From CAZQFV01 sp964592645 (GTDB lineage: Bacteria; Chloroflexota; Chloroflexia; DTKN01), in assembly GCA_964592645.1 (NCBI GenBank), contig CAZQFV010000005.1, forward strand, positions 102,379 through 166,378: a stretch of DNA of 64,000 bases, in the 5' to 3' direction. This document shows positions 15,543-25,271 of this stretch, piece after piece; within the stretch, counting starts at the first letter, position 1, and each line of letters opens with the position of its first letter. The translations under genes were made by a program, and so were the position numbers. The notes below the pieces were generated by a model. It was not told the origin of the DNA. It did no database searches and saw only the letters and a program-made list of their open reading frames with translations.

Positions 15543-15717
15543 TGTTGGCCTCCTGATATGCTCGATCAGGGGCCCCGCGGGCCCCGCAGACCCTATCCTA
15601 TCCGATCTTGAGCGAAAAGACAAGGGCGCTGGAGCACATTTGGACTCCACTTCGGGTGGATAGGTCGGAACGGCATAGCGGCCCATCCGGGGGCGTGCCG
15701 GCGCCGCCGGTGAGCAG

Positions 15718-17400
15718 CTAGGGCAGGCGATAGATCCCCGCGAGCAGCGCTCTCGATAGGCGCACGGCGCAGACCGGCTCGGCCTCGCGGTACAAGGCCC
15801 ACATCTCGGCGTCGAAGAAGCCGGGGCGGATCGGCAGGATCACATAGCCACTGTCCGCGCGCCGGCCGAAACGCACCGGCCGCGCCAACAGGCCATCCTC
15901 CAGGTACAGCCCAAAGCCGTTGTAGAGGTACTTGTCGCGCTCGGCCATGGGGAGCCAAAAGGTATCGCCGGGGTGCTCCTGCAGCCAGGGCAGCAGCCCG
16001 AGGTAGGTGCTGCCCCAGTACTCCGGCTCCAGGCCGCGCTGCACGGCGCCGTCCACCCCGCCGATCAGCTCGTTGTAGTAGGAGGCCTGGTAGGGGTGCG
16101 GGCGGACGATGGCCGTATAGATGGTCAGCGTCAGCAGGGCCAGGCCGCCGGCCCAGAAGAGCGCGCGCCAGCGCGCCCGCAGCAGCCCGGCCAGCCAGCC
16201 GACCCCGCAGCCGGCGATGGCCCCGAGGAAGGGGAAGGCGGGCAGGAACAGCCGCAGCCCGTCGTACTTGGGCACGCCGGGCAGGGTCAAAAGCCCGATG
16301 GGCAAGAAGGCGTTGGCCAGCAGGTACAGGCGCGTCTCCCAGCCCGAACCGGGGCTCGCTGGCGTCGCCTCGTCCGCCGGCCGGCGGCCTGGCGCGCCAC
16401 AGGCCACCAGGCCGGCCAGGATCGCCAGCAGGATCGGCAGCGGCACCGCCAGCAGCGCCATCAGCCATGGGTAGTGCCAGGGGGCCACCTCGTAGACCTT
16501 GCCCAGGTAGTAGACCGGCAGCGCGGCATGCTTCAGATGAAAGGCGATGTACTCGACCACCCGCTGGAAGGTGTCCCGCCAGAGCACCGGCCAGCCCGCC
16601 AGAAAGACCAGCGGGGGGATGACGAGCATCGCCCCCAGACAGTAGAGGGGTGCGGGCCGCCGGCCGGCGGCCCTGTCCGGCGGCGGTCCGCGCCGGAAGG
16701 GGGCCAACAGCTCGCGGCGGAACGACACGGCCCAGTACAGCAGCATGGGGATGTACAGGAAGAAGGCGTTCAGCTTGGTCAGCAGCGCCAGACCCTGCGT
16801 CAGCGCCGCGGGCAGCACCCAGCGCCGGTCCTGTGCCGCCTTCCAGAAGGCATAGGCGGCCAGTAGGCCCATGGCCGCCATCGGCAGGTCCAGCGCGCCC
16901 ATGTGGGCGTGATAAAAAACCTGGGGGACGAGGAAAAAGGCGGCGACGGCGGCGCCGCCGGCCGGCGGCCCATCCAGTTCGGCGGCCCAACGGTACAGTA
17001 CATAGATCAGTGGGAAGAGGAAGAGGAGGGTGCCCAGGCGGAAGGCGGCCAGGTTGCCCAGCAGGCCGAGTTGCTCGTGAAAGAGCCACCAGGTGGCCCC
17101 GTCCAGCACCTTGGACAGCGGCGGATGCTCGCGGTTGATGCGCCAGAAGGTGTCGAGCCCTTCCAGGGTGGGCTGCTGAAACCAGCGGATATGCGAGCGC
17201 GCCGCCAGGAACTGGATGTTCTCGTCCCAGCCGACCCCATAGTCGCCCAGCGTGGCGGCGACGGTGCTGCAGCAGAGCAGCGCCAGGAGCACCGGCGCCA
17301 GCCAGGCCGGGAGTCGGCGTAGGCGGGGGGGAGGCGACGTGCCGTCCGCTTTTGGGTGGGGGCCGGGGCCTGCGTCGAGCGTATTCACCGGGGGTGCCAT
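15718..17400 (-). CDS. Polytopic GT-C glycosyltransferase (PMT/ArnT-like)
   Basis: A 560-aa protein with many transmembrane helices. After a ~30-residue Pro-rich cytoplasmic N-terminus, the first helix is followed by YGVGWDENIQF, placed like the first external loop acidic residues that bind the sugar-phosphate donor in GT-C enzymes. HPYQASYYNELIGG in the C-terminal lumenal part is common in this group. It probably transfers a sugar from a polyprenyl-phosphate donor to a lipid or surface glycan. The ATG overlaps the end of the upstream GT87 gene by 16 nt, so the two are co-transcribed. Confidence 0.78.
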   Translation of the reverse strand: MAPPVNTLDAGPGPHPKADGTSPPPRLRRLPAWLAPVLLALLCCSTVAATLGDYGVGWDENIQFLAARSHIRWFQQPTLEGLDTFWRINREHPPLSKVLDGATWWLFHEQLGLLGNLAAFRLGTLLFLFPLIYVLYRWAAELDGPPAGGAAVAAFFLVPQVFYHAHMGALDLPMAAMGLLAAYAFWKAAQDRRWVLPAALTQGLALLTKLNAFFLYIPMLLYWAVSFRRELLAPFRRGPPPDRAAGRRPAPLYCLGAMLVIPPLVFLAGWPVLWRDTFQRVVEYIAFHLKHAALPVYYLGKVYEVAPWHYPWLMALLAVPLPILLAILAGLVACGAPGRRPADEATPASPGSGWETRLYLLANAFLPIGLLTLPGVPKYDGLRLFLPAFPFLGAIAGCGVGWLAGLLRARWRALFWAGGLALLTLTIYTAIVRPHPYQASYYNELIGGVDGAVQRGLEPEYWGSTYLGLLPWLQEHPGDTFWLPMAERDKYLYNGFGLYLEDGLLARPVRFGRRADSGYVILPIRPGFFDAEMWALYREAEPVCAVRLSRALLAGIYRLP

Positions 17401-18641
17401 CTTGTTCCATCGAGGGGCCTGGCCCTCTGCGGCTCAACGCTCCCGGAGCCTGGGTGCCGTACGGAGCTTCCCGCCAGCAGGAAGACGACCATGGCAGTGG
17501 CCACCAGGGCGGTAGGCGGCCCGGGCAGGAGGTTGCTGACGGTCGGCGCAGCCGTACCTAGAAGAAGGAGAGCCAGCAGCAGCGGGCGGGGACCGAGGGC
17601 CGGCCGGGGCAAGGCGATCAGCGGCCCCACCAGGAGCCACAGCACCAGGTCGTGCGAGTTCAGGTGCGGGCTGGTCAGCAGCGTCAGCAGCAGGGTTGCC
17701 GCCACCTGCAACGGAAAGCGTGGCCCGTCCGCCTGCCACTGGCCGCGCCAGGTCCAGGCCAGGGCGGCCAGCGCGAGCAGGGTCAGGCCGGCCAGCAGCG
17801 CCGTTGCCGCCGTCCCGGGCCCCAGCAACTGCAGGGCGAGCGCCCGCCAATTGTGCATGGTGGCGGGGAAGTTGCCGTAGACATCTTGCCAGCCGAGGCT
17901 GCTCACCGTCATATCGAGGAACTCTCTCCAGCCGCGCAGCCCCACCAGGGGCAGGGTGGGGAGGGCGAGGGCGGCGGCGCCTCCGACAAACCCGGTCAGG
18001 GTGCGCCAGCGCCTCTTCCACAGCAGCACCAGTAGGAAAAGGAGCAGCAGCGTCGGTTTCACCGAACAGAGCGCCAGCGCCACGCCGGCCCAGAGATCCT
18101 TTCCTCGCCGCCAAGCCACATAGGCCAGGGTGAACCCCAGCAGCAGGAGCAGCGTTGTCTGCCCTTGCCACAGGTGCATGGAGAGCGGGTAGAAGGAGAG
18201 GTACGCCAGCAGGAGGGTGAGTTGGCCCTGCCGGTCCAGGCGCAGTTCGGCCAGCAGCAGGAGGAAGGAGGCCGCGGCAATGGTTGTGCTGAACGCCAGC
18301 CACAGGTAAAAGCTGGCTCCGAGCGGCGCCAGGGCGAACGGCAGGAGGATCGGCAGGATCGTCGGTGGATAGCGGAAGGGCATAAGGCCCGCGCTGGCCT
18401 GGCGCGGATAGAGGAGCATGGCCTGCCAATGGGTCTGAGCGTCGAGGTCATAGACCGATCGCCCCTGTCCCTGCGCGACCATGGAGGCGCCGGTGTACGG
18501 GCCGACATAATCCCAGGCGATGATTTCGAACCGCCCCAGGCTTTCGCGGCCTATCTTGGCCCACATAGCCCCGGCGATGGCCAGGAAGATGACATAGTAG
18601 CCCCACAACAGGAGCGTGGCAACCTTGACCTTGCGGCGCAT
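17385..18641 (-). CDS. GT87-family membrane mannosyltransferase-like protein
   Basis: A 418-aa protein with about ten hydrophobic segments. It matches the DUF2029/GT87 pattern: an early WDYVGPYTGA external loop with an acidic residue, RYPPTILPILLPFALAPLG, and SPHLNSHDLVLWLLVGPLI near the C-terminus. These are polyprenyl-phosphate-mannose-dependent transferases in actinobacteria. I chose ATG 18641 (MRRKVKVATLLLWG), since the first helix starts there and the upstream frame is low complexity. The 3' end runs 16 nt into the next glycosyltransferase gene. Confidence 0.8.
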   Translation of the reverse strand: MRRKVKVATLLLWGYYVIFLAIAGAMWAKIGRESLGRFEIIAWDYVGPYTGASMVAQGQGRSVYDLDAQTHWQAMLLYPRQASAGLMPFRYPPTILPILLPFALAPLGASFYLWLAFSTTIAAASFLLLLAELRLDRQGQLTLLLAYLSFYPLSMHLWQGQTTLLLLLGFTLAYVAWRRGKDLWAGVALALCSVKPTLLLLFLLVLLWKRRWRTLTGFVGGAAALALPTLPLVGLRGWREFLDMTVSSLGWQDVYGNFPATMHNWRALALQLLGPGTAATALLAGLTLLALAALAWTWRGQWQADGPRFPLQVAATLLLTLLTSPHLNSHDLVLWLLVGPLIALPRPALGPRPLLLALLLLGTAAPTVSNLLPGPPTALVATAMVVFLLAGSSVRHPGSGSVEPQRARPLDGTRWHPR

Positions 18642-18907
18642 GGCCGGCCTCCGGAGCCCGCCGCGGGCCCTGGGGACGATTATAGAGGCTGGGCGCCGCG
18701 GCGTCAAGCCCGGTGGCCGGCCATCGGCGTGGGAACGGCCATCCTGTGCCCGGGCCCGTAGCAACGACAAGTTGGCCCGCTCTCAGCGACGATCCGAGCC
18801 GGTCGGAACGACGAGTTGAGCCGGTCAGAACGGCGCTTTGGGCTGCCGGCGGGCCGTGCAGGGGAACGCCGGCCACGAATGAGGACACGGAGCTGCGGTC
18901 GGTATGG

Positions 18908-21445
18908 CTAGGACCGCGGAGAACCAAGCAGCTCCAGCACTCCCACCACCCGGTCCTTGGCCTGCTCTTCGCCTTCCTCGATCGGCCCGATGCAGGAGGG
19001 GCAGCCGCCCTGGCAGGGGCACTCCCGGGCCCGGTCCAACGCCGCCGCCAGCAGCTCGCCGGTGTGCTCAAAGAGCATGGGGCTCAGGCCGGCCCCACCC
19101 GGACAGGCGTCATAGATCAGCACCACCGGCAGCTCCTCCGGGGACGCCCGCAGCCGCGTGCTCACCTGGATGTCGCCGGGATCGCACATCAGAAAGAGCG
19201 GGGCCACCGCGCGCAGCAGGTGCCCCAGCCCCTGCAGGGCGGCGACCGTGCCGGTCCGGGGGCCGTGGTCGACCCGCGCATGGCACACCCGGCAGAGGGT
19301 GATCAGGTTCTTTAGCTCGTTGGCCTGGCGATAGTTCTCGTTCTGGCCGGGGAGGTAGCCAAAGTGGCGGAAGGGAACCCGATGGTGGACATCGTGCTCC
19401 CGGCCCGTCTGCTCCTCGCGTGCCCCACAGTGTTGGCAGGTGTAGCGGTCGCGCCGGCGGGCCCGGCGGCGCTGCGCCGGCCAGTCCGGCCCATAGTCGG
19501 GCTGGATCAGCTCCTGGGCCAGGGCCGGCAGCGTCAGCCAGAAGCCTTGGGTGAGGAACTCTTGCGGCGGCAGGTCGATCGCTCCCCAGCCCAGCGTCTC
19601 GTGGGTGTAGAGGCGTATCTTGCGGTAGGCCGTGGCCTGGGCATGCACGCGCACCTCGCCGTAGTGCCGTGTGCCCTCGCCGAGCGCTTCCCGCCCGGCC
19701 TCCTGCACCACCTCCCAGTCCACCTCCTGGCCGGCCTGGGTGTAGAAGTCCACCTCGGCCGGCCGCACCGTGGCCACGCCCCCCTCCCAATCCAGCCTCT
19801 CCACCTGGTAGAAGCGCCCTTCGTGCAGGTAGATGGCCCCCTCGTAGACGGTGGCCGGCGCGCTGGGCCGGTCCACCTGCCCCAGCGTGGTCGGCCCCTC
19901 CTGGGAGGAATCGACGATGGTCACCGGGTTGGCCGTGGCCGTGCGCAGCGAGACATCCGCCGCCGGCGCGCCCGGGGCGATCCAGAAGTGGCGCTCTCCC
20001 TCGGCCAGCAGCACGCCCTCGGCGGCCAGCAGCTCCAGGAAGGGGGCGGGGTCGATCGTGCCGAAGGGCTCCCCCTGGGCAAAGGCCAGCTCATAGGCGG
20101 CGCAGCGCAGGTGCTGCAGCAGGAGCAGCGGGTTGTCGGGGTTGACACGGGCGTGCTCCGGCGAGCGGCCGAAGAAGTAGTCGGGGTGGGTGGCCAGGTA
20201 CTGGTCCAGGGGGCCCGGGCCGGCCACCAGCACCGCGGCGGCGGATCCCGATCGCCTGCCGGCCCTCCCGGCCTGCTGCCAGGTGGAGGCGATCGTTCCC
20301 GGGTAGCCGGCCAGCACGGCCGCGGCCAGCGTGCCGATGTCCACCCCCAGCTCCAGGGCGTTGGTGGCCACCACCCCCAGCAACTGTCCCGCCCGCAGCG
20401 CGGCCTCGATCTCCCGGCGCGCCGCCGGCAGGTAGCCCCCACGGTAGCCGCGCACCTGGGCCCGGTCCCGGCCCAGCTCCTGGCGCAGGTAGGTCAGGAG
20501 CAGCTCCATGCCCAGGCGGGTGCGGGCAAAGGCCACGGTGGGCAGGCCGGCCTGCAGGAAACGCCGCGCTATGTCGCGCGTTTCCAGCAGCAGGCTGCGG
20601 CGCAGCCCCAGCGCCGGGTCGAGCAGCGGCGGGTTGTACAGCAGCAGGTGCACCCGGCCCCGCGGCGCGCCGTCGTCGCTCACCACGGTCGCCGGCGCCT
20701 CGATCAGCCTTTCGGCCAGTTCTCCGGCGTTGGCGATCGTCGCCGAGGCGAACAGGAACTGCGGCCGGCTGCCGTAAAAGGCGCAGATGCGCCGCAGGCG
20801 GCGCAGCACGTTGGCCACGTGGCTGCCAAAGAGGCCGCGGTAGCTGTGCAGTTCGTCGATCACCACGTAGCGCAGGTGGGCCAGGAAGCGCTCCCACTGC
20901 GGATGGCGCGGCAGGATGCCGGCATGCAGCATGTCGGGGTTGCTCAGAAGGAGGCGCGCTTCCCGGCGGATGGCCGCCCGCGCGGCCATGGGCGTATCGC
21001 CGTCGTAGGAGGCGATCGGAGACCTGCTCCCCTTTGCTGACCTACCCCCCCTGCCCCCTTCCTCGATAGCCTTTGCCAGCGCCCACAGCGCCGCCTCCTG
21101 GTCGTGGGCCAGGGCCTTGGTCGGAAAGAGGAACAACGCCGTGGCCTGCGGGTCCTCCAGGCCGGCCTGCAGCGCCGGCAGTTGGTAGCACAGGCTCTTG
21201 CCCGAGGCCGTGCCGGTGGTCACGACGACGTTCTCCCCACGCGCCGTCGCCTCCAACGCCTGCGCCTGGTGGGTGTAGAGACGATTCACCCCGCCCGCGG
21301 CCAGCGCCGCCCGCAGCCGCCCGTCCAGCCAGGCCGGCACCTCCCCGTAACGCGCCGGCCGCGCCTCTGCCGTCCGCCAGGCCGTCACCCGGGGGGCGAA
21401 AGCGGGGTCGTCGCGCAGGCGCTCCAGTAGCTCTTCGACATCCAT
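18908..21445 (-). CDS. YprA/MrfA-type DEAD/DEAH helicase with embedded HNH nuclease domain
   Basis: An 845-aa superfamily 2 helicase. Walker A is TTGTASGKS near residue 80, motif II is IDELHSYRG, motif III is ASATIA, and motif VI is QQAGRAGR. The C-terminal DUF1998-type part ends with the cysteine cluster CPCQGGCPSC found in YprA/MrfA, helicases linked to repair of bulky or crosslinked DNA. Inserted before that cluster, at roughly residues 680-750, is an HNH module: CQHC, VHHRVPF, a central Asn, and CRVCH. ATG 21445 fits the family start better than the GTG at 21457; neither has a good ribosome site. No partner such as mrfB is adjacent. Confidence 0.85.
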   Translation of the reverse strand: MDVEELLERLRDDPAFAPRVTAWRTAEARPARYGEVPAWLDGRLRAALAAGGVNRLYTHQAQALEATARGENVVVTTGTASGKSLCYQLPALQAGLEDPQATALFLFPTKALAHDQEAALWALAKAIEEGGRGGRSAKGSRSPIASYDGDTPMAARAAIRREARLLLSNPDMLHAGILPRHPQWERFLAHLRYVVIDELHSYRGLFGSHVANVLRRLRRICAFYGSRPQFLFASATIANAGELAERLIEAPATVVSDDGAPRGRVHLLLYNPPLLDPALGLRRSLLLETRDIARRFLQAGLPTVAFARTRLGMELLLTYLRQELGRDRAQVRGYRGGYLPAARREIEAALRAGQLLGVVATNALELGVDIGTLAAAVLAGYPGTIASTWQQAGRAGRRSGSAAAVLVAGPGPLDQYLATHPDYFFGRSPEHARVNPDNPLLLLQHLRCAAYELAFAQGEPFGTIDPAPFLELLAAEGVLLAEGERHFWIAPGAPAADVSLRTATANPVTIVDSSQEGPTTLGQVDRPSAPATVYEGAIYLHEGRFYQVERLDWEGGVATVRPAEVDFYTQAGQEVDWEVVQEAGREALGEGTRHYGEVRVHAQATAYRKIRLYTHETLGWGAIDLPPQEFLTQGFWLTLPALAQELIQPDYGPDWPAQRRRARRRDRYTCQHCGAREEQTGREHDVHHRVPFRHFGYLPGQNENYRQANELKNLITLCRVCHARVDHGPRTGTVAALQGLGHLLRAVAPLFLMCDPGDIQVSTRLRASPEELPVVLIYDACPGGAGLSPMLFEHTGELLAAALDRARECPCQGGCPSCIGPIEEGEEQAKDRVVGVLELLGSPRS

Positions 21446-21454
21446 GCTGTCCAC

Positions 21455-21527
21455 CACAAGGGCACCAAGACAAGGAATGCTTTCTGCCTGCCGCCATGGT
21501 TCACAAGGGTTCCCTTGGTGCCTTGGC
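21455..21527. repeat. ~73-nt inverted element built from 8-nt units
   Basis: The left end has units CACAAGGG, CACCAAGA, CAAGGAAT (21455-21478). The right end is an inverted copy, with the 9-bp arms GGCACCAAG (21461-21469) and CTTGGTGCC (21514-21522) perfectly complementary. It overlaps the last codons and stop of murJ. A very similar ~73-nt arrangement is at 42593-42665. Confidence 0.65.
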
Positions 21528-23105
21528 GGTCGCCTGCAGCCGCCGCCGCAGTGCCCGCCACAGCGCCCACACCTCCTCCAGCCGCAGCAGCACCGCCATC
21601 CCCGCGTACACCACTGCCCCTGCCGCCGCCCCTCCTCCTAGGACGGCCAGCCGGCCGGCCAGCGTGGTCATCCCCACGACCGGCTCCAGGAGGCGCGCCG
21701 TGCCCCATGCCGCCAGCCCCATCCCGGCCGACGCCATCAGGGCCCGCAGGAGCGTCGCCCCCACCCGCTGCCCGCGCGGCCAGCCGATGTGCCTCCGCAG
21801 CAGCAGGAGCATCAGCAGGGTGTGCCAGGTCCACTGCGCCGAGTTGGCGATCACCAGGGCGAACATACCCCAGGGCCCGACAAAGGGCAGGGCAAAGAGC
21901 AGGTAGATGCCCACCACGTACCCCCCCACCAGGTTGGGCAGCAGCGTGTTCTTGCGCGCGTAAAAGGCAAAGATGAGCAGTTGGTCCACCGCGGCAAAGG
22001 GCAGCCCGATCAGGTAGAGGTAGAGCGCCCAGGTGACCATCGTCGTGTCGTGGGGCGTAAAGGCGCCGTGCTCGTAGAGCAGCGCCACGGCCGGCCGCGC
22101 CAGCGCCAGCAGCCCCACCGTGGCCGGCAGCACCAGCGTCAGGATGAGCCGCAGCCCCAGCCCCAGCGTCGCCTGGTAGCCGCCCTCGTCGCCCTCGGCG
22201 TCGGCCCGCGACAGGGCCGGCAGCACGGCGATGGAGATGGCCGCGGCGATCAGCCCCAGCCCCGTCTGGATCAGCGTCGTGGCGTCGGCCATCCAGGCGA
22301 TGCTGCTCTCCCCCGTCCCCGAGGCCAGCCGCCGGTCGACGACATCGCGCCCGATGTTGATCACGATCCCCAGGATCACCGGCAGGTAGAGCTTCAGGAT
22401 GCGCCGCAGCGCCGGGTTCGCCAGGTCCAGGCGCGGCCGCAGGCGGGCCCCCTGCAGCCCGGGGACCTGCAGCAGGAGCTGCAGCGCCGCCCCCAGGAGC
22501 ACGCCCAGCGCCGCGCTGGCCACGCCCAGCCGCCGGTGGGTGAGGAGCACGGCGACGACGATTCCGACGTTGAACACGGCGGTGGCAAAGGCCGGGAAGG
22601 CAAAGCGCTTCAGGGCGTAGAGCACCCCGGTGACGGCCCCGGAGAGCCCCAGAAAGAGCAGGGCCGGCGTGGTCAGGCGCAGCAGCGCCGCCGCGGCTCG
22701 CTGCAGCTCGGGGGTGTACCCGCCGCCCATCACGGTGATGATCCCCGGCGCCAGCAGCTCCACCAGCAGCACGGCGGCGGCCAGGCCGGCCGCGGCCAGG
22801 GTGATAAAGGCGCTGACGACGCGCCACAGTTCGTCCCGGCGCTCCTCACCGCTGTACTCGCTGAGCACCGGCACCAGCGCCGCGCTGATGTGCCCGCCCA
22901 CCAGCAGGTCGTAGACCATCTGCGGCACCTGCCGGGCCAGCGTCAGGGCGCTCACCAGCCCCGTGGCGCCAAAGAAGTGGGCAATCGTGGCGTCGCGCAC
23001 GACCGCCATCGCCCGGCTGAGCAGGCTGCCGATCCAGATCAGCCCCGCCGCCCGGGCGACGGTCCCACGGTTCGTTTGCGTACTCGCCTCGCTGCTTTCG
23101 GCCAT
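21501..23105 (-). CDS. murJ: Lipid II flippase MurJ
   Basis: A 534-aa polytopic protein of the MATE-like MurJ/MviN family, which flips the peptidoglycan precursor lipid II. Visible are SLLSRAMAVVRDATIAHFFG at the N-terminus, VYDLLVGGHISAALVPV, and a central KLYLPVILG; 14 hydrophobic stretches fit the family. The ATG at 23105 (MAESSEAS) is preferred over a TTG four codons upstream; GGA lies about 8 nt before it. The last residues (KAPREPL) are encoded by a repeat element, so the true C-terminus has been remodelled. It is co-directional with the helicase and the NagD-like gene. Confidence 0.9.
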   Translation of the reverse strand: MAESSEASTQTNRGTVARAAGLIWIGSLLSRAMAVVRDATIAHFFGATGLVSALTLARQVPQMVYDLLVGGHISAALVPVLSEYSGEERRDELWRVVSAFITLAAAGLAAAVLLVELLAPGIITVMGGGYTPELQRAAAALLRLTTPALLFLGLSGAVTGVLYALKRFAFPAFATAVFNVGIVVAVLLTHRRLGVASAALGVLLGAALQLLLQVPGLQGARLRPRLDLANPALRRILKLYLPVILGIVINIGRDVVDRRLASGTGESSIAWMADATTLIQTGLGLIAAAISIAVLPALSRADAEGDEGGYQATLGLGLRLILTLVLPATVGLLALARPAVALLYEHGAFTPHDTTMVTWALYLYLIGLPFAAVDQLLIFAFYARKNTLLPNLVGGYVVGIYLLFALPFVGPWGMFALVIANSAQWTWHTLLMLLLLRRHIGWPRGQRVGATLLRALMASAGMGLAAWGTARLLEPVVGMTTLAGRLAVLGGGAAAGAVVYAGMAVLLRLEEVWALWRALRRRLQATAKAPREPL

Positions 23106-23168
23106 TGTCTGTTCCAAGAGGGGCGCCCCTTGTGCTCGCCCCCGCCGGGGCAGGGACAGGCCCCGCCC

Positions 23169-23996
23169 CTACAAGGGTTGCCCCTCCTCGCCCAACGCCG
23201 CGCGCCACGCCGAGCGCAGCTCCACCAGGTTCCGATACACCGTGTCCGGCTTTACCTTCGACCGCGCCAGGTCCTCCTCGCCATGCACGCCGGTCAGCAC
23301 CATGATCGTCCGCAGCCCCAGGCGCTGCCCGCCCAGGATGTCGGTGTCCAGGCGGTCGCCCAGGACGGCCGCGGCCGCCGGGTCGGCCCCCAGCCGGCGC
23401 AGTCCCTCATCCAGCAGCCAGCGCTCCGGCTTGCCGATGACGATGGGGCGCACGTCGGTGGCGGCCTCCAGCGCCGCCAGGATGGAGCCGCAGCCCGGGG
23501 TGATGCCCTCGGGGGCGGGAAAGGTGCGGTCGGGGTTCGTGCCGATAAAGGCGGCCCCGGCGCGGATGAGCAGGCCGGCCCGCCGCAGCTTGTCGTAGGT
23601 CAGTTGCGTGTCCAGGCCGACGACCACATAAGCCGGCGCGCGGTCGTCGGGGGTGAAATAGCCGTCGGCGAAGAGCGCTTCCTCCAGCCCCCGCTGCCCC
23701 AGGAAGAAGATGGGCGTGCCGCGCGGCGCCCGCGCCTCCAGGTAGGCCCGTGTGGCCAGCGATGAGGTCAGCACCTGCTCCGGGCTGGCCGCGATGCCTA
23801 TGCGGGCCAGCTTCTCCACGTACTGGGCCGGTGTGCGGGTGGAGTTGTTGGTGATAAAGAGGAAGGCTACCCCATGCTCCCGCAGCCAGGCGACAAGCTC
23901 ACCCGCCCCCGGCAAGGGCTCCCGCCCGCGGTAAAAGACGCCGTCCAGGTCGGCGAGCAGGAAGCGGATCGGTCGGAGTATGTCCTGTTCGGTCAT
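23169..23996 (-). CDS. HAD-IIA (NagD-like) phosphatase
   Basis: A 275-aa HAD hydrolase. The nucleophile motif is LLADLDGVFYRG with Asp14 and Asp16 by position, motif II is FITNNST, and the C-terminal acidic motif is LGDRLDTDILGG. A C2-type cap lies between, which defines subfamily IIA. Members hydrolyse small phosphates such as nucleoside monophosphates, 4-nitrophenyl phosphate or phosphoglycolate. The exact substrate is unknown. ATG 23996 is preceded by AAAGGA. It is upstream of murJ with a 63-nt gap. Confidence 0.85.
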   Translation of the reverse strand: MTEQDILRPIRFLLADLDGVFYRGREPLPGAGELVAWLREHGVAFLFITNNSTRTPAQYVEKLARIGIAASPEQVLTSSLATRAYLEARAPRGTPIFFLGQRGLEEALFADGYFTPDDRAPAYVVVGLDTQLTYDKLRRAGLLIRAGAAFIGTNPDRTFPAPEGITPGCGSILAALEAATDVRPIVIGKPERWLLDEGLRRLGADPAAAAVLGDRLDTDILGGQRLGLRTIMVLTGVHGEEDLARSKVKPDTVYRNLVELRSAWRAALGEEGQPL

Positions 23997-24065
23997 TCTC
24001 TATCCTTTTGCTACCCTGGCGCCGCTCGACGCCGGCCGGCCCTCGCCGGGGTACGGAGGTGGTTT

Positions 24066-25241
24066 CTACCTTTCCTCCACCAGCCACAGCCACACGCTGC
24101 GGTCGTAGGAGCCCGAGGCCAGGAGCGCGCCGTCGGGCGAAAAGGCCACGCTGCTCACCCAGTCCGAGTGCCGCTGCAAGACCGACACCTCCAGCCCCAG
24201 GCGCACGCTCCACACCCGCACGGTGTGGTCGGCCGAGGCCGAGGCCAGCAGCGTGCTGTCCGGGGAGAAGGCTACGGCGTTCACTGCCTTTTCGTGCCCC
24301 TCCAACACCTTGGCCTCGCGGCCGCCGGCCGCCTCCCAGAGGAGGATGGCCCCCTGGTCCACGCCGGCCGCCAGCCACTCACCGTCGGGGGAAAAGGCCA
24401 CGCTGTTGGCCGGCCCCATGCCCGGCCGAAAGCGGCGCGCCTCCTGCCCGCTGGCCATATCCCATAGCGCCACGGTCTCGTCCTCGCCGGCCGTGGCCAA
24501 CAGCGTGCCGTCGGGGCTGACGGCTACCCAGTAGACCACGCCCTCGTGGGCCGCCCAGGCGCGCCGCACGGCGCCGGTCTGGGGGTCGCAGAGGCGCACC
24601 CGACCGTCGTCGCCGCCCACGGCAAGGAGGGCGCCGTCGGGCGAAAAGGCCACGGCGTTCACCGCGCCGGCCGACCCCTCCAGCCGCCGCAGCTCGCGGC
24701 CGCCGGCCAGGTTCCACAGGCCCACCGTGCCGTCGTCGCCGGCCGAGGCGGCGGTGCCGCCGTCCGGGGCGATGGCTACGCTCCAGATATCGCCGGAGTG
24801 GCCCTCCCAGGAGTCCTCCAGCTCCTCCTGGACGACGGACCAGCGCCAGAGGATGCCCTCCTCCGAGGCGCTGAGCAGCCACTCGCCGTCGGGGGAAAAG
24901 GCCAGAGCGATGACGCCCAGCCCCTGCCCGTAGCGCGCCGACTGGTGGCGCAGCACGGTGACCGGGCGGACCTGCAGACCGGCCAGGCGCAGCTTCTCCT
25001 CCTGGGTGGAGCGGGCGGGGCGGGCCGGCAGCGCCGGCGCTCCACCGGCGAGCGTCACCTGCAGCCCTTCGTAGGCGCTGCGCCAGGCCATGGCGTAGAG
25101 CCGGCGCCAGGCGGCGGCGGCCTCGGCCCAGCGGCCGGCCTCCTCGTGGGCGCGGGCCTCCTGCTCCAGGGCGGCCCAGGTCTCCTCGGCCGGTGAGGGG
25201 GCCGGCGGCTTCGGCAAGGTCAGGTCTTCGAGCATGTCCAT
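24066..25241 (-). CDS. WD40-repeat beta-propeller protein
   Basis: A 391-aa cytoplasmic protein (no signal peptide). An N-terminal helical segment (residues 15-65, rich in Ala and Glu) is followed by seven WD40 repeats, each with the consensus FSPDG(E/A)(W/L)L and a closing (L/V)W. The seven blades would close one propeller. Such proteins serve as scaffolds for protein complexes; no enzymatic domain is attached here. ATG 25241 has AGGAGG 6 nt upstream. Its own promoter overlaps a perfect palindrome, so expression may be repressor-controlled. Confidence 0.85.
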   Translation of the reverse strand: MDMLEDLTLPKPPAPSPAEETWAALEQEARAHEEAGRWAEAAAAWRRLYAMAWRSAYEGLQVTLAGGAPALPARPARSTQEEKLRLAGLQVRPVTVLRHQSARYGQGLGVIALAFSPDGEWLLSASEEGILWRWSVVQEELEDSWEGHSGDIWSVAIAPDGGTAASAGDDGTVGLWNLAGGRELRRLEGSAGAVNAVAFSPDGALLAVGGDDGRVRLCDPQTGAVRRAWAAHEGVVYWVAVSPDGTLLATAGEDETVALWDMASGQEARRFRPGMGPANSVAFSPDGEWLAAGVDQGAILLWEAAGGREAKVLEGHEKAVNAVAFSPDSTLLASASADHTVRVWSVRLGLEVSVLQRHSDWVSSVAFSPDGALLASGSYDRSVWLWLVEER

Positions 25242-25256
25242 GGGCTCCTCCTTTGA

Positions 25257-25271
25257 GTGGTATCATACCAC
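25257..25271. promoter_or_regulatory. Perfect palindrome over the -10 box of the WD40 gene (putative operator)
   Basis: The 15-nt sequence is two 7-nt perfect inverted arms (GTGGTAT and ATACCAC) around a central C. It covers the -10 hexamer TATGAT of the leftward promoter, where a bound repressor would block initiation. Confidence 0.6.
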
